Assembly: GCA_024998685.1 (NCBI GenBank)
Contig: JACOEH010000003.1
Span: 62,001 to 126,000 of the forward strand
Reading direction: 5' to 3'
DNA: 64,000 nucleotides
From: Nitrospira sp.
GTDB taxonomy: Bacteria > Nitrospirota > Nitrospiria > Nitrospirales > Nitrospiraceae
A program made the position numbers and the translations under genes. The notes under the pieces were generated by a model, which was not told the DNA's origin, did no database searches, and saw nothing but the letters and a program-made list of their open reading frames with translations. Position 1 is the first letter of the stretch; each line of letters begins with the position of its first letter. Below, one piece after another: positions 9,801 through 17,661 of the stretch.

Positions 9801-9886
9801 CTGATGGATTGTTCAAGGCAGTGGAGATCGATGAGCTTTTTCATGCTCTCGACCTCGTGCGAGCGACAGCTTCGGAGGCGGCCTGA
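6801..9886 (+). pseudogene. hsdR: Type I restriction subunit R, frameshifted and lacking Walker A
   Basis: Remnant of a DEAD-box type I restriction subunit. From MSQFIFLQREWAAVF at 6801 the frame holds a DUF4145-type N-terminus, a coiled coil and the nuclease core ([10 protein letters not shown]) up to about 7610. There it shifts +1 into [20 protein letters not shown], and at about 7722-7726 HWIWDG jumps to [14 protein letters not shown] in a third frame. Family members have about 100 further residues here, including the Walker A GxGKT of motif I; none is present in any frame. Motif II (IIDEAHRS), motif III (LTATPK) and motif VI (GRGTRL) survive downstream, and 7703-9886 remains open. Restriction should be abolished. 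Assembly error is an alternative for the frameshift but less so for the deletion. Confidence 0.88.
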
Positions 9887-9951
9887 TAGAGCCAGCGTCA
9901 GCATACGACGATGATGACGATGAAAGAGTCGGCATCTCGTATGAGGAGCGT

Positions 9952-11172
9952 CTAAGCCGCTTTTTTGTCGAGGTAGAGGGTAGGGTCGATGCCTGCTTGT
10001 TGAGGAGGTAACACGGCCATGATGTTCCGAGGCGGTGTCTCTGCTTGCAGGGAGAGATCCTGTTCGTTCGGTTTTGAGAGCAACGTATTCCCGGCACTCC
10101 TCACCAGGAGCACTATCGGTGCCAACGGCGCATGATGGTTCACCCGTTTGACGATGCCGGTCTCGCCGGTATTCAATTCTACGACTGATCCCACCGGATA
10201 AACCCCGACGACTTGGATAAATCTTTGGACTAAGGTCGAATCGAGGTGGCCTTCGAGCGAGAGGCGATAGAGAAACTGAAGCGCTTGATGCGCAGGTTGT
10301 CCCTTGTGGTAGCACCGATCGCTCGTCATGGCGTCGTAGATATCGACGATCGCGGTGATCAAGCCGAACTGGCTGATGTCGTGCTTCGCACGCCGATGCG
10401 GATAGCCGGCTCCATTGACTCGTTCGTGGTGCTCAAGGGCCGGCTGGACGTAGGAATCTCCCAAGCCGGTCGTGCTGTTCAAGACCGCGACGCCCCTGAG
10501 CACATGCTGTTTCATAATCTCCATTTCATGGGCTTCGAAGCGTCCGGGCTTGTTCAGCACTTCGAGGGGAATCTTCATCTTGCCGATGTCATGCAGCAGC
10601 GTCCCGACACCGACTACATGCAACGCGGATCGGTCGAACCCAAGGCTCCGTCCCACCGACATCGCCAGGAGGGCGGTATTGACGGAATGGAAAAAGGTGT
10701 ATTCGTCGAATCGCTTGAGTCTCGACAGACTGGAGAGGGCGTCGGGATTCCGAAAGACACTGTCCATCATGTCGGACACGACCTTGCGGACGGCATCGAC
10801 ATTGATCGCTCGTCCGAACCGCACGTCATGCATGGCATCTTGAATGACGATTTTAGCTGCCTGGTATATCTGTCTGGCGGCAGGCAGTTCCTCGTCGAAG
10901 GAGACTAGAGGCGGTACTGAAGCTGTTTCTTTTTCTGCCGGGACTGCGGGCTCATCTGTGATGTCCGACTCTAAGACGGGCCCTTCTTTAACCTCTTCTG
11001 CCTCTAGATTCACGATCAGGGTCTGCACTCCACAAGCTTTCAATTGAGCGATTTGTTGGTCTGATGTAATTGCCATTTTGTGTCGAAAAAACGGCGTAGT
11101 GAACCAGGCCCGATCGAGCTTTTCGACCAGCATGCCCGGCCGCAATTCGTCGATGCCGATCCGTTTTTTCAT
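9952..11172 (-). CDS. HD-GYP domain protein with DUF3391-type N-terminus
   Basis: 406 residues from the ATG at 11172 (MKKRIGIDELRPGMLVEKLD); the open frame reaches a TTG at 11226, but the ATG start matches family N-termini. The N-terminal region (about 1-110) resembles DUF3391 and the rest is an HD-GYP phosphodiesterase domain: FFHSVNTALLAM, LLHDIGKMKIP, and HHERVNGAGYP, where the usual DGxGYP Asp is Asn. Such enzymes hydrolyse cyclic di-GMP to GMP or pGpG. A C-terminal tail of about 90 residues (GSVVELNTGETGIVKR) is also typical. It is convergent with the hsd locus. Confidence 0.9.
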   Translation of the reverse strand: MKKRIGIDELRPGMLVEKLDRAWFTTPFFRHKMAITSDQQIAQLKACGVQTLIVNLEAEEVKEGPVLESDITDEPAVPAEKETASVPPLVSFDEELPAARQIYQAAKIVIQDAMHDVRFGRAINVDAVRKVVSDMMDSVFRNPDALSSLSRLKRFDEYTFFHSVNTALLAMSVGRSLGFDRSALHVVGVGTLLHDIGKMKIPLEVLNKPGRFEAHEMEIMKQHVLRGVAVLNSTTGLGDSYVQPALEHHERVNGAGYPHRRAKHDISQFGLITAIVDIYDAMTSDRCYHKGQPAHQALQFLYRLSLEGHLDSTLVQRFIQVVGVYPVGSVVELNTGETGIVKRVNHHAPLAPIVLLVRSAGNTLLSKPNEQDLSLQAETPPRNIMAVLPPQQAGIDPTLYLDKKAA

Positions 11173-11324
11173 AAGAGTATCAGGCTGAGGCGGATCATCC
11201 GGTAAGGGATATCGGATCGCTTCCAAGAAACCTTGAGGCCCAATTGGGCTGTATGCTCCTTCCTGAATGGCAAGGAGCCCTGAGAGGTCGATGAAATGAT
11301 AACCGGGAGTGCTCTAGTCAGGGA

Positions 11325-11729
11325 CTAATATCCTCCCATCCCGCCATAGCTGTCTGCGCCGTAGCTGGATGGTGAAGGAGGAGCGGTGTGGCTTCGATAG
11401 GCGCCTGACTGAACAATTGCGCTGTTGTCCGGCGCCAGTTCAGCTGCCTTCTTGAAATGGGTGGTGGCTTCTGCCTGAAGATTCAGTTTATTGAGTGCGA
11501 GACCAAGATTGAAGTGGGCCTCGGCCAAATTCGGATCGGCCTCGATGGCAGACGAGAAATGATCCTTAGCGATCGACCAATGGCCCATCTCATAGTGGGC
11601 AATGCCGTCGGAATTGTACTGGGCGGCGGTGGCATTGCTGCCCGGCGGCGCAGATAATGGCAGATTCATGGCGACACAAGCGTATTGCAGAATGACAAGA
11701 CAGGCAAGGGCAAGTCGAACGAGATCCAT
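11325..11729 (-). CDS. Exported TPR protein
   Basis: 134 residues from MDLVRLALACLVILQYACVA, a signal peptide with a Cys at the likely cleavage site but a poor lipobox (QYAC). Two to three TPR units follow: AQYNSDGIAHYEMGHWSIAK, then AEAHFNLGLALNKLNLQAEA, and the tail is Gly/Ser/Tyr rich, ending GGMGGY. Layout and tail resemble the TPR lipoprotein at 1833-2291, so they are probably paralogues. An upstream extension in the same frame to 11792 is unlikely to be coding. Function unknown. Confidence 0.72.
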   Translation of the reverse strand: MDLVRLALACLVILQYACVAMNLPLSAPPGSNATAAQYNSDGIAHYEMGHWSIAKDHFSSAIEADPNLAEAHFNLGLALNKLNLQAEATTHFKKAAELAPDNSAIVQSGAYRSHTAPPSPSSYGADSYGGMGGY

Positions 11730-11845
11730 GGTTCGGCCTCTAAGTGAACGGCAACGGCTGCTCGTGCTGTGTAGCCGAACAACTGCACCCATGCGAAGGA
11801 CATCTTATACACCAATCCCTCATACACAATTCGATCAACAGCCTC

Positions 11846-13183
11846 CTACTGGAGGTGGTATTTGGCCATGCGATAGCGCAGCGTATTTCTGGTCATTTTG
11901 AGGAGTCGACTGGCTTCCGAGACATTGCCGGAAGATTTCCGCAACGCTTCTTCAAGCATCTGCTGTTCCATCTCCTGAAACGACAGCCCAAAAGCCAGCA
12001 ACGACGGCTTGGAGCTCTGACTCAGGCAATCGGTCGGGAGAGCGGTTTGTACGGATGCCGGTAAATGAGCAGGCTGAATAATTTCCGCTTTGCATGTGAT
12101 GGTCAGCCATTCGACGACATTGTGGAGCTCGCGTACATTTCCTGGCCAATCGTGATTTTGAAGGACAGCGAGAGCTGCCGGAGCGATGGCCCGAATACGA
12201 CACCCGCGTTCCTGTTTGGCCCGCTCCAAAAAAATCAAGAGAATCGGCTCGATATCTTCAAGCCTTTCCCGCAAAGGCGGAATGCGGAGTTGGTAGACAT
12301 TCAATCGATAGTATAGATCGAGGCGGAACCGGCCGGCCTTGATGTGGGCAAGCAAGTCCTCATTCGTGGCGGCAATGATGCGGATGTTGACTTTACGGCT
12401 GCGGGTATCTCCCAGGGGATCGATGGTGTGATTTTCCAACACGCGCAGGAGTTTGGCTTGGGCGGTGGGACTCATTTCACCGATCTCGTCGAGAAAGATC
12501 GTGCCTCCCTCGGCCATTTGGAATCGGCCCGGCTTCGATCGCTTGGCGTCGGTGAAGGCACCGGATTCATAGCCGAACAACTCAGCCTCCAACAGATTTT
12601 CAGGAATTCCCGCGCAATTGAGTGTGATCAGCGGGCCTCCCGCTCGTAGGCTGCATCGGTGGATGGCCTCCGCAAACAATTCCTTTCCGGTTCCGCTTTC
12701 ACCGGTGATGAGGACGGTTGCGTCCGTCGCGGCCACTTCTTTGGCCAGTTGTTTCATCAGATTCATTTGCGATGAGATGCTGATGATCGAGACAAACGGA
12801 TCATGCGGTGAGACTGAAGGAACCTTCCTAGACCAAGGGAGAGCTTGTGCGATAGCGACTTGAAGATCTTCAGGAAGAACCGGTTTGGTCAAGTAATCCA
12901 CGGCACCGGCGCGCATGATCTCCACGGCGTCCTTGACGGAATGGCGTTCTCCGATGGCAAGTACAGGCGGGGATTCAGGCGTTTGAGAGGCATATTCCAG
13001 CAGGGGAGCCAACGTGCGGGGATTGCCTTCGCCGATGATCAGATCGGGGGAGATCTCCGAGCAGAGTGAGAGCCCTTCTGAAACTCTGTCTGTCGAGTGA
13101 ATCTGTGTTTGAGGAGCGGCAGCTTCGACAAGCTGCCGGAGTTCGGAATCCTTGGAAATAAGGAGAAGCGTCTGAAGGTTCAT
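11846..13183 (-). CDS. Sigma-54-dependent response-regulator-like activator
   Basis: 445 residues in NtrC layout: receiver-like domain (1-115), AAA+ domain with Walker A GESGTGKE and Walker B GGTIFLDEIGEM, and a Fis-type helix-turn-helix at the end (GNVSEASRLLKMTRNTLRYR). The receiver is degenerate: the phospho-acceptor Asp is replaced by Glu in LIIGEGNP at about residue 52, while the Lys in DYLTKP remains. The sigma-54 contact loop reads GAFTDA instead of GAFTGA. ATG at 13183 gives MNLQTLLLISKD, the usual receiver start; the open frame continues upstream without support. No histidine kinase is nearby. Confidence 0.9.
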   Translation of the reverse strand: MNLQTLLLISKDSELRQLVEAAAPQTQIHSTDRVSEGLSLCSEISPDLIIGEGNPRTLAPLLEYASQTPESPPVLAIGERHSVKDAVEIMRAGAVDYLTKPVLPEDLQVAIAQALPWSRKVPSVSPHDPFVSIISISSQMNLMKQLAKEVAATDATVLITGESGTGKELFAEAIHRCSLRAGGPLITLNCAGIPENLLEAELFGYESGAFTDAKRSKPGRFQMAEGGTIFLDEIGEMSPTAQAKLLRVLENHTIDPLGDTRSRKVNIRIIAATNEDLLAHIKAGRFRLDLYYRLNVYQLRIPPLRERLEDIEPILLIFLERAKQERGCRIRAIAPAALAVLQNHDWPGNVRELHNVVEWLTITCKAEIIQPAHLPASVQTALPTDCLSQSSKPSLLAFGLSFQEMEQQMLEEALRKSSGNVSEASRLLKMTRNTLRYRMAKYHLQ

Positions 13184-13480
13184 CGGAGCGCGCCTCATAG
13201 CCTCCAGCCGAACCAGCGAACCCGTCACTACCCTACACCTCTTTGCATGAGGAAAGGAAGGGGGGAGCGCGGGAGAGACTTGAATGGAGGCGAACCGAAG
13301 AGCCTCCGGCAATCAGATTCTTTTCATGGAAGGCACAAACCGAAAAGAATGTTGGAAAGGAAAAATGTTGGAAAATAGTGGGACAAGGACGGCAAATGAT
13401 GTGATTCGAAGCGAGCTGCCGAATCGAGAGCATCGACTGACAGCTCGCTGTAAATGGGAGAATCCGGATTTCTTTAAGAG
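13184..13480. other. Gap of about 300 bp between regulator and cytochrome gene
   Basis: No gene is supported here. It should contain the promoter of the activator gene (reading leftward) and the 3' region of the cytochrome gene. Two hairpins are visible: GGAGGC / GCCTCC near 13284-13310, and AGCGAGCTG (13410-13418) with CAGCTCGCT (13441-13449) around a 22-nt loop. The latter lies about 30 bp beyond the cytochrome stop and could be its terminator, though no T-run follows. ATGTTGGAAA is repeated near 13350 and 13365. Confidence 0.5.
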
Positions 13481-13939
13481 CTATTCGGGATTCTTACAGA
13501 ATGTTCGCTCGTAGGCGATGGTCATCCAGGCTTCTTCCTCGGTGATGACGCCTCCTTTTATCAGGGCCGGCATACCGGTGCCGGGACTTCCATTCTTGAT
13601 GATCCAGTGCAGTTCTCCGTCGTTCCGCTTCTTGTGGAACTTGCAGTTCGTGAAGTTTCGAGGGCCCGGGGACAACAACATTCCACCAGGACCATCGCCC
13701 TCTCCGGTCATGCCATGACAGTTGACGCAGGTTCCCTTGCCTTCATAGAGTTCCTTGCCTTTGGCGATGATGTCGGGTGTCACGGTCAAAGGACTTTTCA
13801 TTTTTCGTGCATCAGCACGTTCAGCGTCCGGGACACGCGGCTTTATGGGGTCGGCCTCGGGAGCGGCCCATCCGTCCGCGCTCCACACAGCAACGGCGAT
13901 CAAACTGCACACTGTCATGACTAAACGCTTCCCTCTCAT
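13481..13939 (-). CDS. Monoheme c-type cytochrome, periplasmic
   Basis: 152 residues with a signal peptide (MRGKRLVMTVCSLIAVAVWS, cleavage after GWAA). One CxxCH site (CVNCHG) at about residue 80 binds heme c and the Met in PGTGMPALI is the likely sixth ligand, giving a class I cytochrome. ATG at 13939 has a strong GAGGAGGAAT ribosome site, so the longer frame to 14119 is rejected. It is followed upstream on the same strand by truncated haemoglobin and nirK, suggesting electron delivery to NirK or NO handling. A second cytochrome with a similar C-terminus is at 44317. Confidence 0.92.
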   Translation of the reverse strand: MRGKRLVMTVCSLIAVAVWSADGWAAPEADPIKPRVPDAERADARKMKSPLTVTPDIIAKGKELYEGKGTCVNCHGMTGEGDGPGGMLLSPGPRNFTNCKFHKKRNDGELHWIIKNGSPGTGMPALIKGGVITEEEAWMTIAYERTFCKNPE

Positions 13940-14128
13940 GATTCCTCCTCGGTGAATACCACTACTGATGTTGTCGCCAGATGGCTGCTCAGGTGGCGCG
14001 CTTGGAGACGCAAATGTTGAAAAGTATGATAACACGATATGGTTCTCAGTGGCAGTGCCCATGTCCTGTGGAAAAGGATCAGGTCGAAGTCGAGTTGGGG
14101 GGCAGGTTTGGGATTCCAACTGAGAACT

Positions 14129-14213
14129 TCGCCAAGCCCGAACCTACCAGCCCGGGCTTGGCGAGAGACTAACTCAGGACTACCACAGTGATCATCACTG
14201 CGAGTCCTGACTG
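14129..14213 (-). terminator. Two strong hairpins between haemoglobin and cytochrome genes
   Basis: Two inverted repeats lie just past the haemoglobin stop. One pairs CGCCAAGCCCG (14130-14140) with CGGGCTTGGCG (14153-14163), an 11-bp perfect stem extended by a T-A pair. The other has an outer stem TCAGGACT (14174-14181) with AGTCCTGA (14203-14210) and an inner one CAGTGAT-c-ATCACTG (14186-14200). Neither has a clear T-run, so they may act as RNA-stabilising or rho-linked ends, or separate expression of the haemoglobin from the cytochrome. Confidence 0.55.
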
Positions 14214-14218
14214 TGTCA

Positions 14219-14662
14219 TCATGGAACTTCGACGATGTCCTTTTTCATCGGTCCGAGGACGGCGAGCAGTTCGTCCTTTTCTTGCTTCCCGACGTTGAAG
14301 GTATCCAGCGCACTGACGAGATCCTCCACCAGGGCGTTGAAGGCAGCCGTTGTGACCTTCATACCCTTGTGCGTGGTCTTCATATCTCGACCTGAGTAGG
14401 TGCAAGGTCCGCCGCTCGCCTGGCACACTTGTTCGACCAAGAGCCTATTGAGCTGCTTGAGATCGGCTTTCGCAAAATAGCCGTTGATGCGCTTGTCTGC
14501 TCCTACGTTGCTGATGAACTTCGTGACAACGGCCTGAATGGCGCCTTGCCCGCCAAGTCGATCATAGAGCGTCCGGTCTGCGGCAAAGGATGTCGCGCTG
14601 CTCAATGTCCATGTCGCAGCCACGGCAATGGCAACCGTCGCGATCTGTTTTGAGAACCTCAT
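14219..14662 (-). CDS. Exported group 1 truncated haemoglobin
   Basis: 147-residue protein with a signal peptide (MRFSKQIATVAIAVAATW, cleavage near SFAADR) followed by a truncated globin. TLYDRLGGQGAIQAVVTKF opens the domain and GGPCTYSGRDM with the proximal His of THKGM (His98) is the group 1 signature. Such globins bind O2 or NO. Export to the periplasm is shared by many environmental homologues and places it with NirK and the cytochrome, fitting NO scavenging or sensing. Ribosome site AAAAAGGAGC precedes the ATG at 14662. Confidence 0.9.
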   Translation of the reverse strand: MRFSKQIATVAIAVAATWTLSSATSFAADRTLYDRLGGQGAIQAVVTKFISNVGADKRINGYFAKADLKQLNRLLVEQVCQASGGPCTYSGRDMKTTHKGMKVTTAAFNALVEDLVSALDTFNVGKQEKDELLAVLGPMKKDIVEVP

Positions 14663-14723
14663 ATCGTCTGCTCCTTTTTGTGTGAATAAGAAAACTATAT
14701 GACATCCATCCCACGCTTAGTGA

Positions 14724-15671
14724 TTAAGGATTCCACGGGGTCAGTGGCATCAAACTGTCATACTTCTTGGGGTTCTGGTTGGCGACCACCACAGCAATCG
14801 CGCCTCGCAAGGCTCCCGTTAAGGAGTGGGTCACGATAGGATAGGCTCCCGGTTCATCAACGATCATATCGAATGTGGCTGCGCTGCCCGGACCGACTAC
14901 ATAGGTCTGGACCCCGGTAAATTTGTTGGCCGGATTACCGCTTTCGTAGACGTTGTCCCAGATTTCGGCGATTGTATGGAGAGAGGAGAACTCATTCGGG
15001 CCTGCATTCACAAAGTAAATTCGCACTCGCTCGCCGACCTTGACTTCCAACGGCTCCGATCCCGGAAAGAAGGGATGGTACTTGAAGACGCCGCCGTTGA
15101 AAATTTGATGGTCAAATTTCCGATCGAACATCGCCTGCACATTATCCGGGTTCTTCCACAACTCAGACTGCACGAGGACAAATTCCCGATCGGCTTTCGG
15201 CCAGGCATGCGCATCCTTCGGGTCAACGATGATCGCGCCGAACATGCCGCGGCCAATGTGCTGGATCATGGGCGGGGCGCCGCAATGATAAAAGAACACG
15301 CCGGGCTTCTTGGCCACGAAGGTATACTTGATCGTCTCGCCTGGTCTGATTTCGCGGTAGTTCTTCAAGAAGTCGATCTCCGCCGCATGAAAGTCCATCG
15401 AATGGCCCTGGGCGTTCGTCGGGGGATTGATGAGGGTGAAGTTCACTGTATCGCCTTCCGTCACTCGGACGACCGGACCGGGCATCTGACCGTTGAAGGT
15501 CCAGGCCTTGTATTTCGTCCCGTTCCCGTCGATGACGATTTCCGATTCGGTCGCCGTGAAGGTGACATCATGGACCTTCGCTCCTGCGGAACCGGGCATC
15601 GTGATACAGCCGCTGGCTCCCAACAGGACGCCAAGTCCAAGGGTTAATGAAAGTACACGAAACCTCTGCAT
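14724..15671 (-). CDS. nirK: Copper-containing nitrite reductase (NirK type)
   Basis: 315-residue two-cupredoxin-domain copper protein. Predicted lipoprotein signal (LLGASGC, Cys22). Ligands line up with known NirK: type 1 copper His90, Cys130, His138 and Met143; type 2 copper His95, His129 and His282; catalytic Asp93 (in SMDFHA) and His232. The Cys-to-His spacing is 8, one shorter than in Alcaligenes NirK, as in some divergent clades. It reduces nitrite to NO in the periplasm. Ribosome site AAAGGGAGG precedes the ATG. The haemoglobin gene begins about 60 bp downstream of its stop, so co-expression is likely. A two-domain laccase is less likely given the Asp93 and His232 equivalents. Confidence 0.88.
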   Translation of the reverse strand: MQRFRVLSLTLGLGVLLGASGCITMPGSAGAKVHDVTFTATESEIVIDGNGTKYKAWTFNGQMPGPVVRVTEGDTVNFTLINPPTNAQGHSMDFHAAEIDFLKNYREIRPGETIKYTFVAKKPGVFFYHCGAPPMIQHIGRGMFGAIIVDPKDAHAWPKADREFVLVQSELWKNPDNVQAMFDRKFDHQIFNGGVFKYHPFFPGSEPLEVKVGERVRIYFVNAGPNEFSSLHTIAEIWDNVYESGNPANKFTGVQTYVVGPGSAATFDMIVDEPGAYPIVTHSLTGALRGAIAVVVANQNPKKYDSLMPLTPWNP

Positions 15672-16169
15672 AGTAGCCTCCCTTTAAGTTTTTTATGGAA
15701 AAGAGACGTTGCACTGATGAGCGCGGCTGATTAGGTCCCCCCTCACTCGTCGAGCAGACGCCGGGTCACTTATCTACCAAATTCTGAGGAACAAATACAA
15801 AGAAAATTTTTTGTCACGTATTCAGCCGAGTCCATATGGTGCTGCCTCATGAGCACTGAGGCTCTTGGTTGAGCACAATGCATACCACCGGTATTTTTCT
15901 TGGATAGGTATCCATAATTGCCGCCTAAATGGAATGATCTATCAGGCTGTTGACGAAGGTTTTGGGTTTCGTGTTTCAAGTGGTCAGGATCAAAAGAAGA
16001 ATCTCTTAAGATACACCCTGTACCTAATTCGATTCATGTCAAAGCGATCGACAAATTGTTGAGAACTTTCCGGCTAGGTCTTAGCACCTGGAGCGAGGAG
16101 AAAGGAGGTGACCAGTCATTGCGGTGGATCAGTGGATCAATTGTATCGAAGGGTGAAGGCCTCAATAGA
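15672..16169. other. Gap of about 500 bp upstream of nirK
   Basis: No gene is recognised. It must hold the nirK promoter (reading leftward) and the end of queG. The short frames in it have no family features. A perfect Shine-Dalgarno-like AAAGGAGGTGA lies near 16101-16111, but the frame after it closes within about 20 codons. No Fnr, NsrR or sigma-54 site could be assigned with confidence. Confidence 0.5.
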
Positions 16170-17177
16170 TTATGAAGACTTGAGGTTGCGTTGCGCGATG
16201 GCCACGTTCCGGAGAAAACCTTGGTGTTTTGCTCGCCGAACCGGACTGTGTTGAAACACAGTTGTGAAGGTCGATTCATCCACTTTGGAAAGCTCGTGTA
16301 GGGGAGGTGAGAGAGTCAATGTGGAAGGTTGAAAAGCACGTTCCTGGGTCGGTTCGGCCCGGAGGTTGAACGGACACACGTCAAGACAATCGTCACAGCC
16401 GAAGATTTTGTTTCCTATGCCGGCTTGTAGCTCATGAGGGATGGCGGTGTCATCGCCGCGCAACTCGATGGTGAGATAGGAAATACAACGAGTGGCGTCG
16501 ACGACATAGGGCTCTATGATGGCTCTCGTGGGACAAGCCTGAATGCAAAGTGTGCAGCTGCCACAAAGATCGGTCGCCGGTTCATCGGGTTCCAGATCCA
16601 CTGTGGTCAACACCTCTCCCAACAGCAGCCAAGAACCATAGTCCGCTGAAACAAGATTGGAATGTTTCCCAATCCAGCCCAAGCCCGCCTGTTCGGCCCA
16701 GGCTTTCTCCATGATGGGGCCGGTGTCGCAGTAGGAACGAGTTTTTGATTCTGGTGCTATCTTGTGAATGACCTGCTCCAGTTGCTTGAGCCTGGCATCA
16801 AAAAGCTTGTGATAGTCCCTTCCCCAAGCATATCGGGCAATACGGCCGTAGCCCGGCTGTTCGTTGGCGCGTCGTTCGGTGAGGTAGTTGATTCCCAATG
16901 AAATGATTGAGCGGCAACCGGGAAGCACCTGGCCGGGATCGGCGCGCTTATTCGGCGCCCGTTCCATCCAAGCCATGGTGCCGTGATAGCCTCGCCGCAG
17001 CCATTCGGTGAGACGGTCGAAGAGATGTTGAGATGCCGCGGTCTCGGAATGGGACAGAGCCCTGTTTCCTTGGTTGCCGGCAGCTGACCTTGTCTGTTCA
17101 CCGGATACGTGCGTAATGCCGACCGCATCGAATCCTAGCGCGCGAGCTTCTTGTTTGATGGCTGCCGCAATAGACAT
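16170..17177 (-). CDS. queG: Epoxyqueuosine reductase QueG
   Basis: 335-residue cobalamin- and Fe-S-dependent reductase that converts epoxyqueuosine to queuosine in the wobble position of tRNAs. N-terminal DUF1730 region (ALGFDAVGITHV) is followed by two [4Fe-4S] clusters: CGSCTLCIQACP and CDDCLDVCPF, with the AWAEQAGLGWIGKHSNL segment typical of QueG upstream. Length is normal. ATG at 17177 begins MSIAAAIKQEARALG. No other queuosine gene is in the window. It diverges from the Cys-rich protein's neighbour and stands alone. Confidence 0.94.
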   Translation of the reverse strand: MSIAAAIKQEARALGFDAVGITHVSGEQTRSAAGNQGNRALSHSETAASQHLFDRLTEWLRRGYHGTMAWMERAPNKRADPGQVLPGCRSIISLGINYLTERRANEQPGYGRIARYAWGRDYHKLFDARLKQLEQVIHKIAPESKTRSYCDTGPIMEKAWAEQAGLGWIGKHSNLVSADYGSWLLLGEVLTTVDLEPDEPATDLCGSCTLCIQACPTRAIIEPYVVDATRCISYLTIELRGDDTAIPHELQAGIGNKIFGCDDCLDVCPFNLRAEPTQERAFQPSTLTLSPPLHELSKVDESTFTTVFQHSPVRRAKHQGFLRNVAIAQRNLKSS

Positions 17178-17192
17178 TGGAATGCAAAGAGC

Positions 17193-17567
17193 TCAATGCT
17201 GAGGGGAGCAATTAAAACGGACACTGAAGTGGGCCGAACATCGGACCGATTTGCATCGACTGCACGTGCCGACAATGTTCGTCTTCCAATCGGTCTCCGT
17301 TTTATCAAACCGACACTGCAGGCGGCCGCCTTTTGAGATCGTAGTCCAGGGTTGCTTGGTTCCAGGAATGGAAGCCACCCGGCATCCCTGTGGGAACGGA
17401 ACGTGGCAGGGGCGCCCGGTTTCACCTTGTTCCATTGAAAAGCTGCACGACAACTCCGTTGTGGCTCCCGAGTCCTCTATCTCCTGTGCCGTTATGTCGA
17501 CGGAGGGAACGAGAAGTATCAAGAGCAGCAAAACGAGCAGGCTCAATGCGATGCGTCCAATCGTCAT
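17193..17567 (-). CDS. Small exported protein with eight cysteines
   Basis: 124 residues from MTIGRIALSLLVLLLLILLV, a strong signal peptide or anchor. The mature part holds eight Cys, including CSRC and single Cys in ELSCSF, GRPCHV, QGCRV and LQCRF, which suggests disulfides or metal binding. I do not recognise a family. It ends 15 bp before the QueG start on the same strand, so it may share a transcript with queG. The ATG at 17567 is preferred to 17585 because the signal peptide then begins correctly. Confidence 0.55.
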   Translation of the reverse strand: MTIGRIALSLLVLLLLILLVPSVDITAQEIEDSGATTELSCSFSMEQGETGRPCHVPFPQGCRVASIPGTKQPWTTISKGGRLQCRFDKTETDWKTNIVGTCSRCKSVRCSAHFSVRFNCSPQH

Positions 17568-17661
17568 AGGCCTCAATGGTAACACAGTCCTTTATCTTGC
17601 GGCCATGGAGAGGGCCGCGTAGAATTGTCTCACCGGCTTCTATTCAACCAATGGAGGCTCT

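Noticed and set aside
12540..12560. Possible sigma-54 promoters in the gaps around the activator and cytochrome genes
   Set aside because: No GG-N10-GC element with good flanks was found in the intergenic regions, so none is reported.
13940..14128. Longer start for the cytochrome gene at 14119
   Set aside because: The 60-residue extension lacks protein-like character, precedes a good signal peptide, and the ATG at 13939 has a strong ribosome site.
16101..16175. Perfect Shine-Dalgarno-like AAAGGAGGTGA followed by a TTG
   Set aside because: The frame closes after about 18 codons with no sign of a leader peptide or attenuator; left as a curiosity.
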